Assembly: GCF_032854445.1 (NCBI RefSeq)
Contig: NC_088295.1
Location: forward strand, 61,549,249-61,609,248
Direction of reading: 5' to 3'
DNA length: 60,000 nt
DNA from: Liolophura sinensis
Taxonomy: Eukaryota > Mollusca > Polyplacophora > Chitonida > Chitonidae
The notes beneath the pieces were generated by a model, which was not told the origin of the DNA, did no database searches, and saw nothing but the letters and a program-made list of their open reading frames with translations. The first letter of the stretch is position 1. The number at the start of each line of letters is the position of its first letter. Both the position numbers and the translations under genes were made by a program. Positions 24,201-34,055 of this stretch are shown one piece after another.

Positions 24201-27200
24201 CTCAACTTAAGGCAACAGCTGGGGCTGCGAAAGTTGGATTCGAACACGCGCTCTCTTGGGTCAAGGGTTAACATGTTGGGGACACTGGTTTATGTGTTTC
24301 GTTCGCCGAATGTCCCGAGTGTGGATGCTGAGGCTTTCTGCAGATTATGTTGTGCAGTGGGTCGACTAAACTAAAAACTGATCCAGGAAAACCAACACGT
24401 ATAGGATAGAGTTCATTGTGTAACATCTTCACGATTATGACGACGACTGATTGGCTCTTATAGTTAACGCTTCGCCTTTTTACTGCTAGCGCTTTAATCC
24501 CACGATGATTTATTGATAGGTATAGAGGTATTGCAGATGTTTGATTGTGTTGATTTCAATCTGACATTTCCCGCGTTAGGATTGCCAGTCAGTATATCCA
24601 ACGGTTTACTTGGCCCAGCCCAGCATGTGAAGATCTTTTCTACAGGAATACTGTATCAGAAGAAGTTCTTTATTGAATGGTGCTCTGAATTGTATTTAGA
24701 ACGACCGTACAGGAGAGTGTAGAGTGAAACCAATGCCATCAACAAAACTGATTTAATACATGAAGATTGGACACATACTGAAGTAAAATGCTTAGTAAGA
24801 TAGGTAGATTAAGGACGGATTGATTGAATCATGGACTGATTGATTGCTGAATGTAATATACAACACTCACTGTCATCACAAAGAATGTCAGTGTCCGGAA
24901 GCGCCCTGGCGAAATTGAGACACAGTCTTCCGAATGACCCGAAAAATGGATCAGTCACAGGGACTGGTATGGGTGCACAGCCTACTCTGAAATGTCAGTA
25001 AAGCAATGATATACAATATCATGTCGCCACGATATATATAGCTGTAATATTACCGAATACCAATATTAAGCACATCACAGACAAATAGAATGTCCATGAT
25101 GTGCCAGTACTAGGTTCAGCAAGAAAGTACAACACGTAAGTACTAGTCCAACACGAACAAATAGGCCAATTTTGATGATAAGCTTTATTTTTTTATTTAT
25201 TTTTTTATTTATTTACTTATTTATTATTTATTTATTTATTTACTTATTTATTATTTATTTATTTATTTACTTATTTATTTATTCATTTGATTAGTGTTTT
25301 GGTTGGCTCAAGAACATTTCACTTATGCGACGGCGGCCACCATTATGGTAGGAGAAAACCGGGTAATGCCCTGGGGAAACCACGACTAGGTTGCTGGTAG
25401 ACCTTGCCACGTAGAGCCGGAGAGGAAGCCAGCATGCGCTGAATTGCACTCACAGCGGCCAGATTGGTGAGAAGCTCTGTGTGGCGCTAGCGCCGTACTC
25501 CAGACTATTTCACTTACACGATGGTGGAAAGAAACCGAGCAGAGCCCGGGGAAAACTCTCAATAGTGGTAAGTGCAACACGAACAAATACAATGCTATGA
25601 TCGCACTACCGTGACAACTATCCAGCACTATAGCCATGTACGTTGCCGTGACCGTTACTAGCCAGTAACATCGAGACGGCTATTTGAATCAGGTCCAAGA
25701 CTGGCAAACACCAAGCTTCTACGTATTGCCCGATCAAACCACAATCACTTTTTAGAAAGTTTAGAAAGTTTTTACCATTCCCAGTGTTCCAAAAGAAAAA
25801 CTGCGTAGTTTACTTACGTAGTTGTGTCGAGGGTTCCCGTCATTATTACAACATTGCAGTGGGCCTCCACTGGCAGCTAAAAGTAGATGGAGTTTCAATA
25901 AATGTGTTTAAATCGATCTATACTTTCAAGATATGAAGAGTATCTTGTGGGCGTTAAAATAAGCAATGTAATATTTATGTGAAAAAAAACGCAATGTTCT
26001 TTTTGTTTTGTGTAATTTATAATTTTGGGACTGTTTCTATTTAATTCAAATGTTATTTGAATACAACTTTTGTGAAAATATGGACAATGGTCATACAAAG
26101 TCAGATTTTTCTATTCCTTTTAAAAACTATTCCCGTTCTCAAAGGTTTGCCTGTGAAAAGAAGTGTTCAGCGAGAAAGTTCGAGATACAAATAATTATTT
26201 TCGCCAGCTTTTCCTAACAAAACAACATATCACCAAGCTTGCCAATAACCAAAAATGACGCATTATTTGACGCCATTAAACCAAAATAATCTTTAAATCT
26301 TTTGTCATAATCTTTAAAGTATACACATTGTCTGAATTTTAATTGTACTTCGTAATTATTTAATACGAAAAATGTGAGTCTATGAGTCGAAAACAGACAA
26401 CCGTATCTTGTCCGCCAACGGAATGTGGTCATTCCAGGTCAATGTCCGCAAGGTGAATTAACCAGGGTATTTCACAAGATGAATTGGCATCATTATGATA
26501 TGATAGCCGTGGAATTCCATCATCAGAATCAACACATTAGAATTATTGACAATCATTAGAATGACTGACCCCTAGTTATGGTGTTTCGGTTTACGTCGTG
26601 ACTGACAAACTGTCCGAACTCCATGGTGATATGATTTACGCCGACCTGCAGGTTGGCCGCAGCACTGGCTTGGTGATACTCGGTGCTGAGTTGTCGTGGA
26701 CCAATCAAAGTGTCCGAAGATTTGTGTGGTGTCACGCGTATGTCTTCTATACCTGAACAAAAACAAAGATCAAGGCACAGTATTAAGTTGAATTATGTAT
26801 ATGACTGCTACAGATTCGATGTCCCGATGACTTGTTTTTACGTAAAGATTGGGAAACCGTACAATCTACTTTGATGAGTTATAATTCCTAAAAAAAAACC
26901 AGGAAACCCGTCACAAGACTAAAGGATCCTGTCCAAAAGAAGCAAATCCTGTTTATAAAAGATAAACGTATGGTTATGGTTAATCAAACACATTTGATTT
27001 AAGTGTCACAATTTATGAAACCTTTATATTCTGTATATTTGTTCGTTGGCCAGCTTAAAAACGACTTCTCTAAGTAATTTACTGAGATCGTGAGAAACCA
27101 GACAGATCCAAAAAATCCATTGCACTTTGACCACGCACCTGACCAAACTCCCTGGCGTCGTCAGCACCACTGGATTCGTTCTCGTAAACCCCGTGAGTGA

Positions 27201-28902
27201 ATTGTTAAGTATAACATCGCATTACTCAATATTACTCCAATTTTCAAACGATTTAGTAACATGTGTAGGTTCAAGGGTGAAAGGAAAAGTGTCTGTAAGA
27301 AACCTTCACGATTCCGATTAAGTTCTCCCTGACAAAGTGATCATCGGTTCGTTGGTTAGAGCTAGAGAGCTCAATTGCCGGCATGTACATTAAAACTACG
27401 CTAAAACATTACGATAGCAATCCCACAAGTGTTAAATTAATTTAAAGCAAATTCACAATTATATCCCTATACACACCGGTACGGTATGTAAAATATTTGT
27501 ACATACTTCGACAGCCGTACTTACCATCCTCGTATTCAGGGGTCAGGAGACGCTCAAAAGGTGTGTCTTTTCTTCCGAAAAACGGGTTATTCAAGTTGTT
27601 ACAACTACCGTCAAAAGATCTGTATTTATAGGTGGCATCACAGGTAATGACGTCATCGTAGGGACAAGCAGTGGCTGATGTCGCGTCATTCCCCACCACA
27701 GGGGTTCCTGTTCCTTGATGCAAACTGAAGAAGTTCATATCGGTTAGTTGTTATTTTATTTTTTATTTTTATTTTTTGGACATTTAGTTCGTGGTCTTCC
27801 AGCAACCTGCAGATGGTCGTGGGTTTCCCGAGGCTCTGCCCGGTTTCCACCCACCACAATGCTGGCCGCCGTCGTATAAGTGAAATATTCTTGAGTACGG
27901 CGTAAAACACCAATCAAATAAATAAATAAATAAATTTAGTTCGTATCTCAGGAGATTGTAACCTCGTCTGTGTAATGTTGGTAAAGAATTCTATTTTATG
28001 AACTTGGATCAGCCATACATATATCTTCATTGCGCGTTGTTTTGTTGGCTCGTTCCGAGTGTAACGTGGGATTTTCTAACATAAAACGCTGCAATATATT
28101 CATGAAGTTTTAAAGAGAATGGTGGGGCCTCCGTGGCTGGCGCTTAGCGCGCTAGTGCAGCGTAATGACCCAGGAGCCTCTCACCAATGCGATCGCTGTG
28201 AGTTCAAGTCCAACTCATGAACGTCTTTCAGCAACCTGCGGATGGTCGTGGGTTTTCCCCGGGCTCTTCCCGGTTTCCTCCCACCATAATGCTGGCCGCC
28301 GTCGTATAAAAGAAATATTCTTGAGAACTGCGTAAAACACCAGTCAAATAAATAAATAAAATGAATGGTAACTAAACACTACCAGGTAAAACTCACAATA
28401 GCCTGACATATAGTGGCTAATGCCTTGTCAACAATGTCATGCAGTATACATAGAAAAAGCTTAGTTTGAAAAAAGATAGTTTAGCTTTGCGCCTCCTGAA
28501 TCATAATAATCATAATAATATAATATAAGCATGGCGATCTCGTTAAAGCTGAACATAATTACACAAAGATATATTCCCTTTTAAACGCGGCGCAGTTTAA
28601 TTCAAAACGAGGTTTGACGGCTAATATAAAGGCAGCGAGTGAACTGGTAATCCCTGTCAGACAATTTCTCAATTTGACATCAGAATAACCCGCATATAGT
28701 CGAAGATACAGGCGCCAGAAATCTTCGGTTAAAATTTACCAATTTAACACTCTTTTTCAAATACTTACCCTTTTGACAAATCATCGAATAAATTCGACAT
28801 GAACTTTAGGTGAAATAACTCAGTAGGAAGCACTGTGTCAATATTAGCACTAATCTGAGTCATCAGCATACATGCCACAAAACTGAGTGTGCAAATCGTC
28901 AT
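18193..28902 (-). CDS. Animal heme peroxidase copy B, complete 11-exon gene with three +1 shifts
   Basis: Complete tandem paralog of copy A, same strand, about 7.7 kb upstream of A's start. Exons: 28769-28902, 27525-27724, 26570-26752, 25818-25876, 24871-24986, 23708-23809, 22579-22699, 21161-21849, 19624-19793, 19063-19165, 18193-18253. Removing one surplus base in each of exons 4, 7 and 8 gives 1935 nt: 644 codons plus TAA, a normal length for a secreted peroxidase. Order of motifs: signal peptide; [10 protein letters not shown]; distal GQFVSHD (His near residue 163); Ca-loop THFLDAS; catalytic GDGR (about 308); proximal RSGHST (His near 412); [25 protein letters not shown]-terminal NCNGI. 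The heme-ester Asp and Glu of myeloperoxidase are Ser and Gln. It could be functional if the three breaks are sequence errors. Metazoan relatives act in cross-linking of extracellular matrix, innate defence and shell matrix; which applies here is unknown. Confidence 0.88.
18797..18970 (-). mobile_element. SINE family 1 with internal deletion
   Basis: Tail and head are both present (gcggccagcattatggtagg; gccgtgctggcgtgttaacc) but the middle is missing. In intron 10 of peroxidase B, near exon 10. Confidence 0.7.
19063..19165 (-). CDS. Peroxidase B exon 10
   Basis: 103 nt. It encodes [20 protein letters not shown] and [16 protein letters not shown] is the conserved peroxidase C-terminal motif. 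Acceptor TTTCAG, donor GG|GTAAGT. Confidence 0.9.
19624..19793 (-). CDS. Peroxidase B exon 9
   Basis: 170 nt. It encodes [48 protein letters not shown]. The D-D-I-x-x-W and GDRF-[WY]-YEN motifs are standard for the C-terminal part of the peroxidase domain. Acceptor TTCCAG, donor G|GTACGA. Confidence 0.92.
19870..20310 (+). mobile_element. SINE family 2, interrupted by a family-1 insertion
   Basis: Plus-strand family 2: ggtcaatcctgggtcgagtc (B-box region), aagactttaaaagaggaaat, then after the insertion ggtaaggcgtctcagtgagg and the tail ttgttaagtacgacgataaa plus cactcactcactc. Family defined by the full copy at 37705-38030. Confidence 0.75.
19988..20101 (-). mobile_element. 5'-truncated SINE family 1 nested in family 2, with TSD
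   Basis: 114 bp of family-1 3' part flanked by the 13-bp direct repeat gaagtggatagtg at 19975-19987 and 20102-20114. The duplicated site belongs to the family-2 host element. This shows target-primed insertion of a truncated copy. Confidence 0.85.
20345..20500 (-). repeat. Unclassified repeat R-A copy
   Basis: agaggagcgacgacggtgtg ... tgtcaatttacttcagttaa matches 40335-40500 (agagcagcgacgacagtgtg ... atcaatttacctcagtcagg). Confidence 0.5.
21161..21849 (-). CDS. Peroxidase B exon 8 (catalytic core), one +1 shift
   Basis: It encodes [30 protein letters not shown], then a +1 gain near 21732, then [74 protein letters not shown] and [19 protein letters not shown]. Apart from the one shift it is open throughout. 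Catalytic Arg and proximal His are present. Confidence 0.93.
22579..22699 (-). CDS. Peroxidase B exon 7, one +1 shift
   Basis: It starts [19 protein letters not shown] where copy A has GAA (22658-22660) shifts the frame into a TAA. In the shifted frame [20 protein letters not shown] follows, matching copy A. 121 nt against 120 in copy A. Confidence 0.85.
23577..23632. repeat. (TA)n and (TTTA)n tract
   Basis: Short TA run followed by eight or so TTTA units forming the tail of the adjacent SINE. Confidence 0.8.
23592..23703 (-). mobile_element. SINE family 1 3' part abutting peroxidase B exon 6
   Basis: Tail ttgcgctgtactcaaggata, body atttcacctatacgacgg, ending at aaacccaggacc right at the exon-6 donor. 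Confidence 0.65.
23708..23809 (-). CDS. Peroxidase B exon 6 (Ca-binding loop)
   Basis: 102 nt, intact. It encodes [19 protein letters not shown] then [15 protein letters not shown]. The T-x-F-x-D-x-S calcium loop is complete. SINE sequence begins only a few bases inside the intron after the donor GTAAG, and another SINE piece lies 145 bp upstream of the acceptor. Confidence 0.92.
23955..24075 (-). mobile_element. SINE family 1 5' part upstream of peroxidase B exon 6
   Basis: cggagaggaagccagtatga, gctggacttggactcattg, head gctaacacgccaaccacctg. Same orientation and consensus order as the 3' part at 23592-23703. Confidence 0.65.
24090..24290 (-). mobile_element. Degenerate tRNA-type SINE
   Basis: Left end resembles a SINE tail (ggaatatttcattttattcg); right end has ggattcgaacacgcg, the complement of a tRNA B box. 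In intron 5 of peroxidase B. Confidence 0.45.
24871..24986 (-). CDS. Peroxidase B exon 5
   Basis: 116 nt, same length as copy A. It encodes [26 protein letters not shown] and ILCDD. Acceptor TTTCAG, donor A|GTGAGT. Confidence 0.9.
25180..25290. repeat. (TTTA/TTAT)n tract
   Basis: About 100 bp of ttta-type repeats in the tail position of the following minus-strand SINE. Confidence 0.9.
25262..25574 (-). mobile_element. SINE family 1 composite with TSD
   Basis: A near-complete copy (25262-25495) is followed by a second, partial tail (gtactccagactatttcact to 25570). The unit including its TTTA tract is flanked by caacacgaacaaata at 25149-25163 and 25575-25589. In intron 4 of peroxidase B. Confidence 0.75.
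25818..25876 (-). CDS. Peroxidase B exon 4, one surplus base
   Basis: 59 nt between TTTTAG acceptor and C|GTAAGT donor. It encodes [20 protein letters not shown], with the family Cys-Cys. Phase with exon 5 needs 58 nt, so one base is in excess, or a second donor (GTAAAC at 25813) is used with a different acceptor. Corrected, it is four codons shorter than exon 4 of copy A. Confidence 0.7.
26570..26752 (-). CDS. Peroxidase B exon 3 (distal heme pocket)
   Basis: 183 nt. It encodes [18 protein letters not shown] and [16 protein letters not shown]. The distal Gln and His are kept; Ser precedes the His. The donor is G|GTCAGT at 26569. An earlier GTAAAC after SHD is rejected because it breaks the phase with exon 4 and the match to copy A. 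Confidence 0.9.
27525..27724 (-). CDS. Peroxidase B exon 2
   Basis: 200 nt. It encodes [37 protein letters not shown] and YEDG. Acceptor TTCAG, donor G|GTAAGT. A 5'-truncated SINE lies about 70 bp upstream, in intron 1. Confidence 0.92.
27793..27933 (+). mobile_element. 5'-truncated SINE family 1 with TSD
   Basis: ggtcttccagcaacctgcag through gagtacggcgtaaaacacca and (AAAT)n, flanked by atttagttcgt at 27782-27792 and 27934-27944. In intron 1 of peroxidase B. Confidence 0.85.
28124..28361 (+). mobile_element. SINE family 1, near full length
   Basis: Head ggggcctccgtggctggcgc, B box gagttcaagtccaac, body gggttttccccgggctcttc, tail gcgtaaaacaccagtcaaat. Possible short TSD gaatggt on both sides. 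In intron 1 of peroxidase B. Confidence 0.85.
28769..28902 (-). CDS. Peroxidase B exon 1 (signal peptide)
   Basis: ATG at 28902 followed by [19 protein letters not shown], a clear hydrophobic leader with a plausible Ala cleavage site. 134 nt leave GG to join exon 2, the same phase as copy A. Donor GG|GTAAGT. Confidence 0.75.
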
Positions 28903-29244
28903 CCTTCACAGGGCGTGTTATTAAGATGAAACAAATAACCTGCGGAATTTTAAAAAATGCATTTAGTGATAATGCCAATTTACTAATTGGCAAAGCTAAA
29001 GATGTATGCCCGCTCAACCCCACCTCACTCCCATCACTAGTTTGCTCCAGCTATTGCCGCGGCCATCAACAATGTTAACAGTTATGGCAGAAAAAGAAAT
29101 GATATGGTGTTCCTGTAGACGTGCAGATACCTAATGGAAGTGTGGATACTTGCAGTTTAACGCCACGTTGTCTGTAATTCAGCCAAGTCATCAGGAGAAC
29201 ACAAAAGAACGAGGAAACATGAAAGATATCCTTTCATGTGTGAT

Positions 29245-29345
29245 TTTATTTATTTATTTATTTGATTTGTGTTTTACTCCGAATTAAATAACATTTCACC
29301 CTGACGGCAGCAGAAACCTGGATAACCCATGACGATTTGGAGGAG
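29245..29345 (-). mobile_element. SINE family 1 tail, degenerate
   Basis: TTTA tract then tttgatttgtgttttactcc and gacggcagcagaaacctgg. Just upstream of peroxidase B exon 1. Confidence 0.5.
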
Positions 29346-29394
29346 GATTTCAAGTTTGGAGTGCGTTGGGTAACACATCTCTCATCACAACATA

Positions 29395-29530
29395 TTCCAA
29401 ATATTAACCTGTTAATTTTAACAGAAAGTCTGTTGTCGGAGTTACGGTAGAATGTATTCTGGTATTATAACAGATTGTTTGGTTAAATGTGACACACAGG
29501 CTCTATTAATTCAACATAAAGATTCAATTG
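29395..29530. mobile_element. MITE family M1, partial copy
   Basis: cctgttaattttaacagaaa, gtctgttgtcggagttacgg, gtagaatgtattctggtatt match 11915-11990. Confidence 0.6.
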
Positions 29531-29571
29531 GACGAAATGGATATTATGTTAAATATTTATAGGTTATTCGT

Positions 29572-29670
29572 CCGATTTATAGGTTATTCGCCCGAAAGGG
29601 ACTCGAAAACTCGTCCCTTTCCTGGGTGCCCAGGACTCGTCCATACAGGACCATACAATCCAATAACCTA
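29572..29670. repeat. Inverted-repeat region beside the recombinase fragment
   Basis: ataggttatt twice at left, aataacctat at right, with an inner hairpin aagggac/gtccctt. Purpose unknown. Confidence 0.4.
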
Positions 29671-29904
29671 TTTATTATACACCCACTTGTCAAAAACGTA
29701 AGTAAATAAACTCGAACGCTAAACAAATTGGGTAAAACCGTGCTTATTATTTCGTATCGCGTAACAATAGCCGATAGCCGGTTGCGGATGAATATGGAAT
29801 ACTGAACGGAGCACTTTCATTGGCTGACGGAAAACTGGGTCAAGCGCACTTGGCCGAAGCGGTATTTTACAAACAGAAGTTTAAAGAAAAGGAATGCAGA
29901 CGTT

Positions 29905-30546
29905 TCAGTGAAAATTAAACTCACCGAACAGGCAAGTGTAATCTTTACAGGATGAGGACGAAAGAGAAGTAGAGTTTGCTGACAAAGTTAGCTGATTATC
30001 CTTGGGATTCTGTGCGGAAGTTGATGGCATCGGAGTCGTGAAAACTACGTTTGCGTGCACTTGAACGGACCGGCCAGGGAGTGGAAGCGCGGAAGATGGT
30101 TGACTGAATTCGCGATTGCCCTGAAGTAAACTTGACATTTGCTTCTGCTTTATGTGATCTAATTTATAATCATACTCCTGGATGCTAGCAAGGGATTTGT
30201 GCCCGGTGACCTGCATAATTTTATGTGGAGCGACGCCAGATTTTACAAGGGCTTGGACGGTTGTTTTTCGGACCGAATGATTAGTTTTCCGGCCTTCCAG
30301 TCCAGCAGCCTGGGCTACCCTCTTCATTAGCTCTCCCAAACGATGCTCTCCCACTGGAGTGGAGTAATACCACACAGCCGCATCAGGTTTGAGGCGACAT
30401 TCGGGAATTGGTGTGAGGTAGAACGGATTGTCCGGAGACACAGATTTTTCTGCTTGTTGTGTCGTCTGCTTGTTGACAAACAAAAAATAGTCCGTACGTG
30501 TGACGTCACAGTTACAGCTGTCCAATATATTAATAATATTGGACAA
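29905..30546 (-). pseudogene. DUF3504/Crypton-type tyrosine recombinase, C-terminal fragment
   Basis: Intronless 213-codon frame. It reads DNPFYLTPIP, GELMKRVAQAAGL, KTNHSVRKTTVQALVKSG, KIMQVTGHKSLASIQEY and QKQMSSLLQGN. This is the catalytic half of the tyrosine-recombinase fold found in DUF3504 proteins (ZMYM2, QRICH1 and KIAA1958 relatives) derived from Crypton DNA transposons. The H-x-x-R, G-H and candidate Tyr are present. The upstream region with the first catalytic Arg is missing, since the frame closes just before the usual start of this half. The tail after GN is Ser/Pro/Thr rich. Likely a truncated element or domesticated fragment; an unseen 5' exon cannot be excluded. Confidence 0.72.
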
Positions 30547-32605
30547 AAATTAATGATCCACAAAATGCAAAATAAAAATAATTTTTATAGGACGCCTGTA
30601 ACTCTTTGTAAATCAAAAAACGTGAGAAAAAAATACCTGAAATTGTACGATTTAGGAAAACTAAACTATAAATATGAGACAAGTTTGAAAATCCTGTACA
30701 ATAAAACAACGGAGATAAAAGCCAGACATATCATTATATAGTGCCACGGTCAGAAAACGCGTTGAAAAATACGAAACATGTAAAAATAACTATGTCGTGA
30801 AGGTGTCAACATATAGCCGTTCAAATTTCAGGCATACGGAAAATGTGACCTCTGTCCTCTCCCTGATTAAGAAGGGGAACAAAAGAAGCTAGGTGTATAC
30901 ATGTATATTTCATCGCACTCAGATATTGGGCTATCCTGTCAGATACCATGTACAAGGGGGTGTAGTTGAGTATAACTGGATCAATTACTTTTCTGCCGCA
31001 ACACAATAGAGAGATAGAGGGTGGTAGTTTGTGCACTAGTAATAGAGACGTTTTCTCCTTGAGGTCTTTCAACATGATTACTGAAAAAGCCTAGCTGATA
31101 AAGGGGAATGGATTATTTGTCTTCGCCAAGATGTTTATTGTAAGTCATATTTCGGCCAACAACTTTTAAAGTGACAAATAACATGAAATAAAAAATCTCA
31201 CAGGAATCCAGCTAGAGTTGCAGTCTAATACCAGATAACATTGACCAAGGTTAAAAGGGTCTAGCTAGAGAACCCAGTACACCGTGTGGTTAGGTTGGAG
31301 GACGGTGTGAAGACAATCACACTAGTTATCTGTAAACTGTAGTCGCCCAGTACCAGACAATTAACAGGTACATGCATGTAGGCTTGAAAGAAAATATTTG
31401 ATTTTAAAAACGAATGAGTAAATTAGAGTTATAGAGAAGACAAAGAACTACAAAATTCTCCAAAGTTCTTGCGTACCTTTCTAATGGTTCGTAACATAGA
31501 CGTAACACAATATTAGATATAGGCCCACAATAAAATACATATACATTTGCGAGAGTTTTATAAAATGGATAATGTGGTGCGTATGAGGTAAATAGAGTAA
31601 GAGGTTTTACCTGTAACAGCCTGTTCCTATAACCACTAACAGAATTTCTCTTCAGTCTCTTCCAGTCACCCAGCTCGAATGTGCTGTCTGTCACAGTTCC
31701 AATTTCTTATATAGCCTCATTTTTCTTTGAGGAAGAGTGAATGTTTTGTTTTGCATTATTCCACTCAAATACTGACAGGACTCACGGGCCATGTAAGGGC
31801 TTCAGCTTCAGCAGACTGGGCGGACCTTTCTTAATTCACACTATATAAAAATGACTTTAATAAAATGATAAAAAAATGTATTAGCAATCTTTTCCAAAAA
31901 TGTAAGATGTTCTGCATTTTGTGTATGGCTATTTGTTCTGAATGCCCTTTTTAGAGCCATCATTCAACAAAACCATCAAATATTAAATAGCAAAACAAAA
32001 TAGCATACGCCTCACGAGCCGTGGGCATTTCAATCGAATATGCAAAAAGTTATTTATCGTGCATATATAAAACAGATATGGAAGATGAAGATGCACATCC
32101 GGTCTTAACAGGACTGCGTGAGAGAAGAGAACTAATTTTATACCTGAATTGCTTGATTAAAAACGTCTTGAACATGCGAAAAACAGATTTTATAGAATCT
32201 GGAATGACGCTCACCGGATTTATATTGAAAATTAACTTAGACGACTGTTAAGCCTCCATCTAAATAAATCAATAGCAGGAGGCGGTCATGGGAAAGTGGG
32301 TATGAAATCTAAGCGTCAAGTCCGATATTCGTATACAACTCGTAATCCGTAACGGGTGTTCCTAGTCCATAATCGCAAAAGCCATCCCAAAAGAACATAG
32401 CATACCAGTTGCCAAGGCAATATGTTACGAGTAATGTACAAATCGTACATAAATCTGGTAACATGTAAGAGAGAAGCAGGCTTCAGTTTTCATTGATAGA
32501 GGGAAGATATCCAACTGAAAATTTCAAACTCGTATTCAGTGAATAATTTTCAGGTAAAATAAGTTATGTGAATCTCAATCTCGCTTTGATTGCAACAGTT
32601 CATGA

Positions 32606-32874
32606 TTTTTTTTTTTTTTTTTTGATTGGTGTTTTACGCCGTACTCAAGAATATTTCACTTATACGACGGCGGCCAGCATTATGGTGGGTGGAAACCGGG
32701 CACAGCCCGGGGGAAACCCACGACCATCCGCAGGTTGCTGGCAGACCTTCCCACTTACGGCCGGAGAGGAAGCCAGCATGAGCTGGACTTGAACTCACAG
32801 CGACCGCATTGGTGAGAGGCTCCTGGGTCATTACGCTGCGCTAGCGCGCTAACCGACTGAGCCACGGAGGCCCC
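32606..32874 (-). mobile_element. SINE family 1, full-length young copy with TSD
   Basis: Complete from poly-T tail to the tRNA-like head ending gagccacggaggcccc. Internal promoter boxes read on the minus strand: A box tagcgcgctagcgcag region, B box gagttcaagtcc. Flanked by gcaacagttcatga at 32592-32605 and 32875-32888. It is a good reference for the family in this window. Confidence 0.92.
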
Positions 32875-32875
32875 G

Positions 32876-32975
32876 CAACAGTTCATGAAAGTAATAATTG
32901 CAACTGTTCATGAAAGTAATAATTGCAACTGTTCATGAAAGTAATAATTGCAACTGTTCATGAAAGTAATAAACA
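32876..32975. repeat. 25-bp tandem repeat, four units
   Basis: tgttcatgaaagtaataatt plus gcaac repeated four times, directly next to the SINE; the unit overlaps the SINE's target-site duplication. Confidence 0.9.
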
Positions 32976-32999
32976 TGAATTCTTACACAGTGGGTTCAA

Positions 33000-34055
33000 G
33001 GGCTTTTGACAGAAAATTTGGGGATTCCCCAACAACCCGTGATGCTACAACGGGCAGTAGAGATAAAATTGAGCGATGACCTTGTTGTGGTAATACTGTG
33101 CTACACATAATAACGGGGCAAAGAAATGCATGTATGTTTTGGTGTTTCCCCTGGAAATAATGAAGCCTGTGCATAAGGTTTCGTCAAAGTACGTGCAAAG
33201 TTTTTCCATAAAGATACTAATTAATTTTCGATCCTCATCGACGTTCGGATCACCACCAAAATGAAATGAATCTGTGTCTGTGTAAAGACAAAGCTATCCA
33301 CAAAGATTTCTTCAAAATAGGTGCATAGCTTTTCTCTTAAAGCTGTAACATGGCAAATTGATGTCACCAAATGAGTGGCTAGGTACTGACGATACTTGCC
33401 ATTTATTTTGCTCATAAGCGCTGCAAAATGTTTTGAATATTTTAAAGCATTTCTGGAATACTGCTTTACTAATTAATTCAGATTTGGTGGCTGACGTTGT
33501 TTTCAATGTTGCTGACAGATACACATTTGTACAGAAATAGGAAGCAATCGCTTTGTAAACTTCCAGAATCTCTGTTCTGATCTGTACTGGATTGGTGAAC
33601 GTGCCAAGACCAAGTTGTGTACAGCTTTTGATATAAGTCCATCTTGAACTGTTTCGCGTAAGGTCTCTGAGAGACAGACATCGTGCACTGGTGTTTCAGA
33701 ACTGAGCATCGTTTGAAGGATGCTGTCATCCGTATTCAGATTGGGAGCACGATCAAAATGTCACGAACTGAAGCTTGGCCTAAGACAAAGCTGTGCACTA
33801 AGTTTCATAAATGTCCTTGTATAACTTTTATATGTAAAGTTGACAAACATATAACAATGGTGAAGAATCGTTTGAAATCGTCATTGATCCGTATCCAAAA
33901 ATGGATCATCGCCAATAATAAAGAGATTGAGGCTTGGTTCAAGGCAGAGGTGTGCGCAAATTTTGTTCATGCTAATGAGGTCATAACTTTCTTTGAAATA
34001 ATGGCTGACGAAAACACGACCGGGTTGTAGGACGGAGACTGGCAGACAAGTAAAA
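33000..34055. repeat. Cluster of degenerate dispersed-repeat copies
   Basis: Repeated cores of the type tgtgcactaagtttcataaa, tccttgtataacttttatat, gttgacaaacatataac occur several times, including 33700-33860 and 33880-34055, some inverted (33185-33420). The family matches 16080-16960. Long frames here are chance products. Confidence 0.4.

Noticed and set aside
988-28902. Programmed +1 frameshifting in the peroxidases
   Set aside because: No shared slippery motif or stop codon at the sites, sites differ between paralogs, and sequence error or decay explains them more simply; kept only as a remote option in the findings.
31600-31714. Possible exon (GDWKRLKRNSVSGYRNRLLQ then GTAAAA) with a TATATAAG just upstream on the minus strand
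   Set aside because: No family match, no ATG in frame at the expected place and no link to the Ig gene could be shown.
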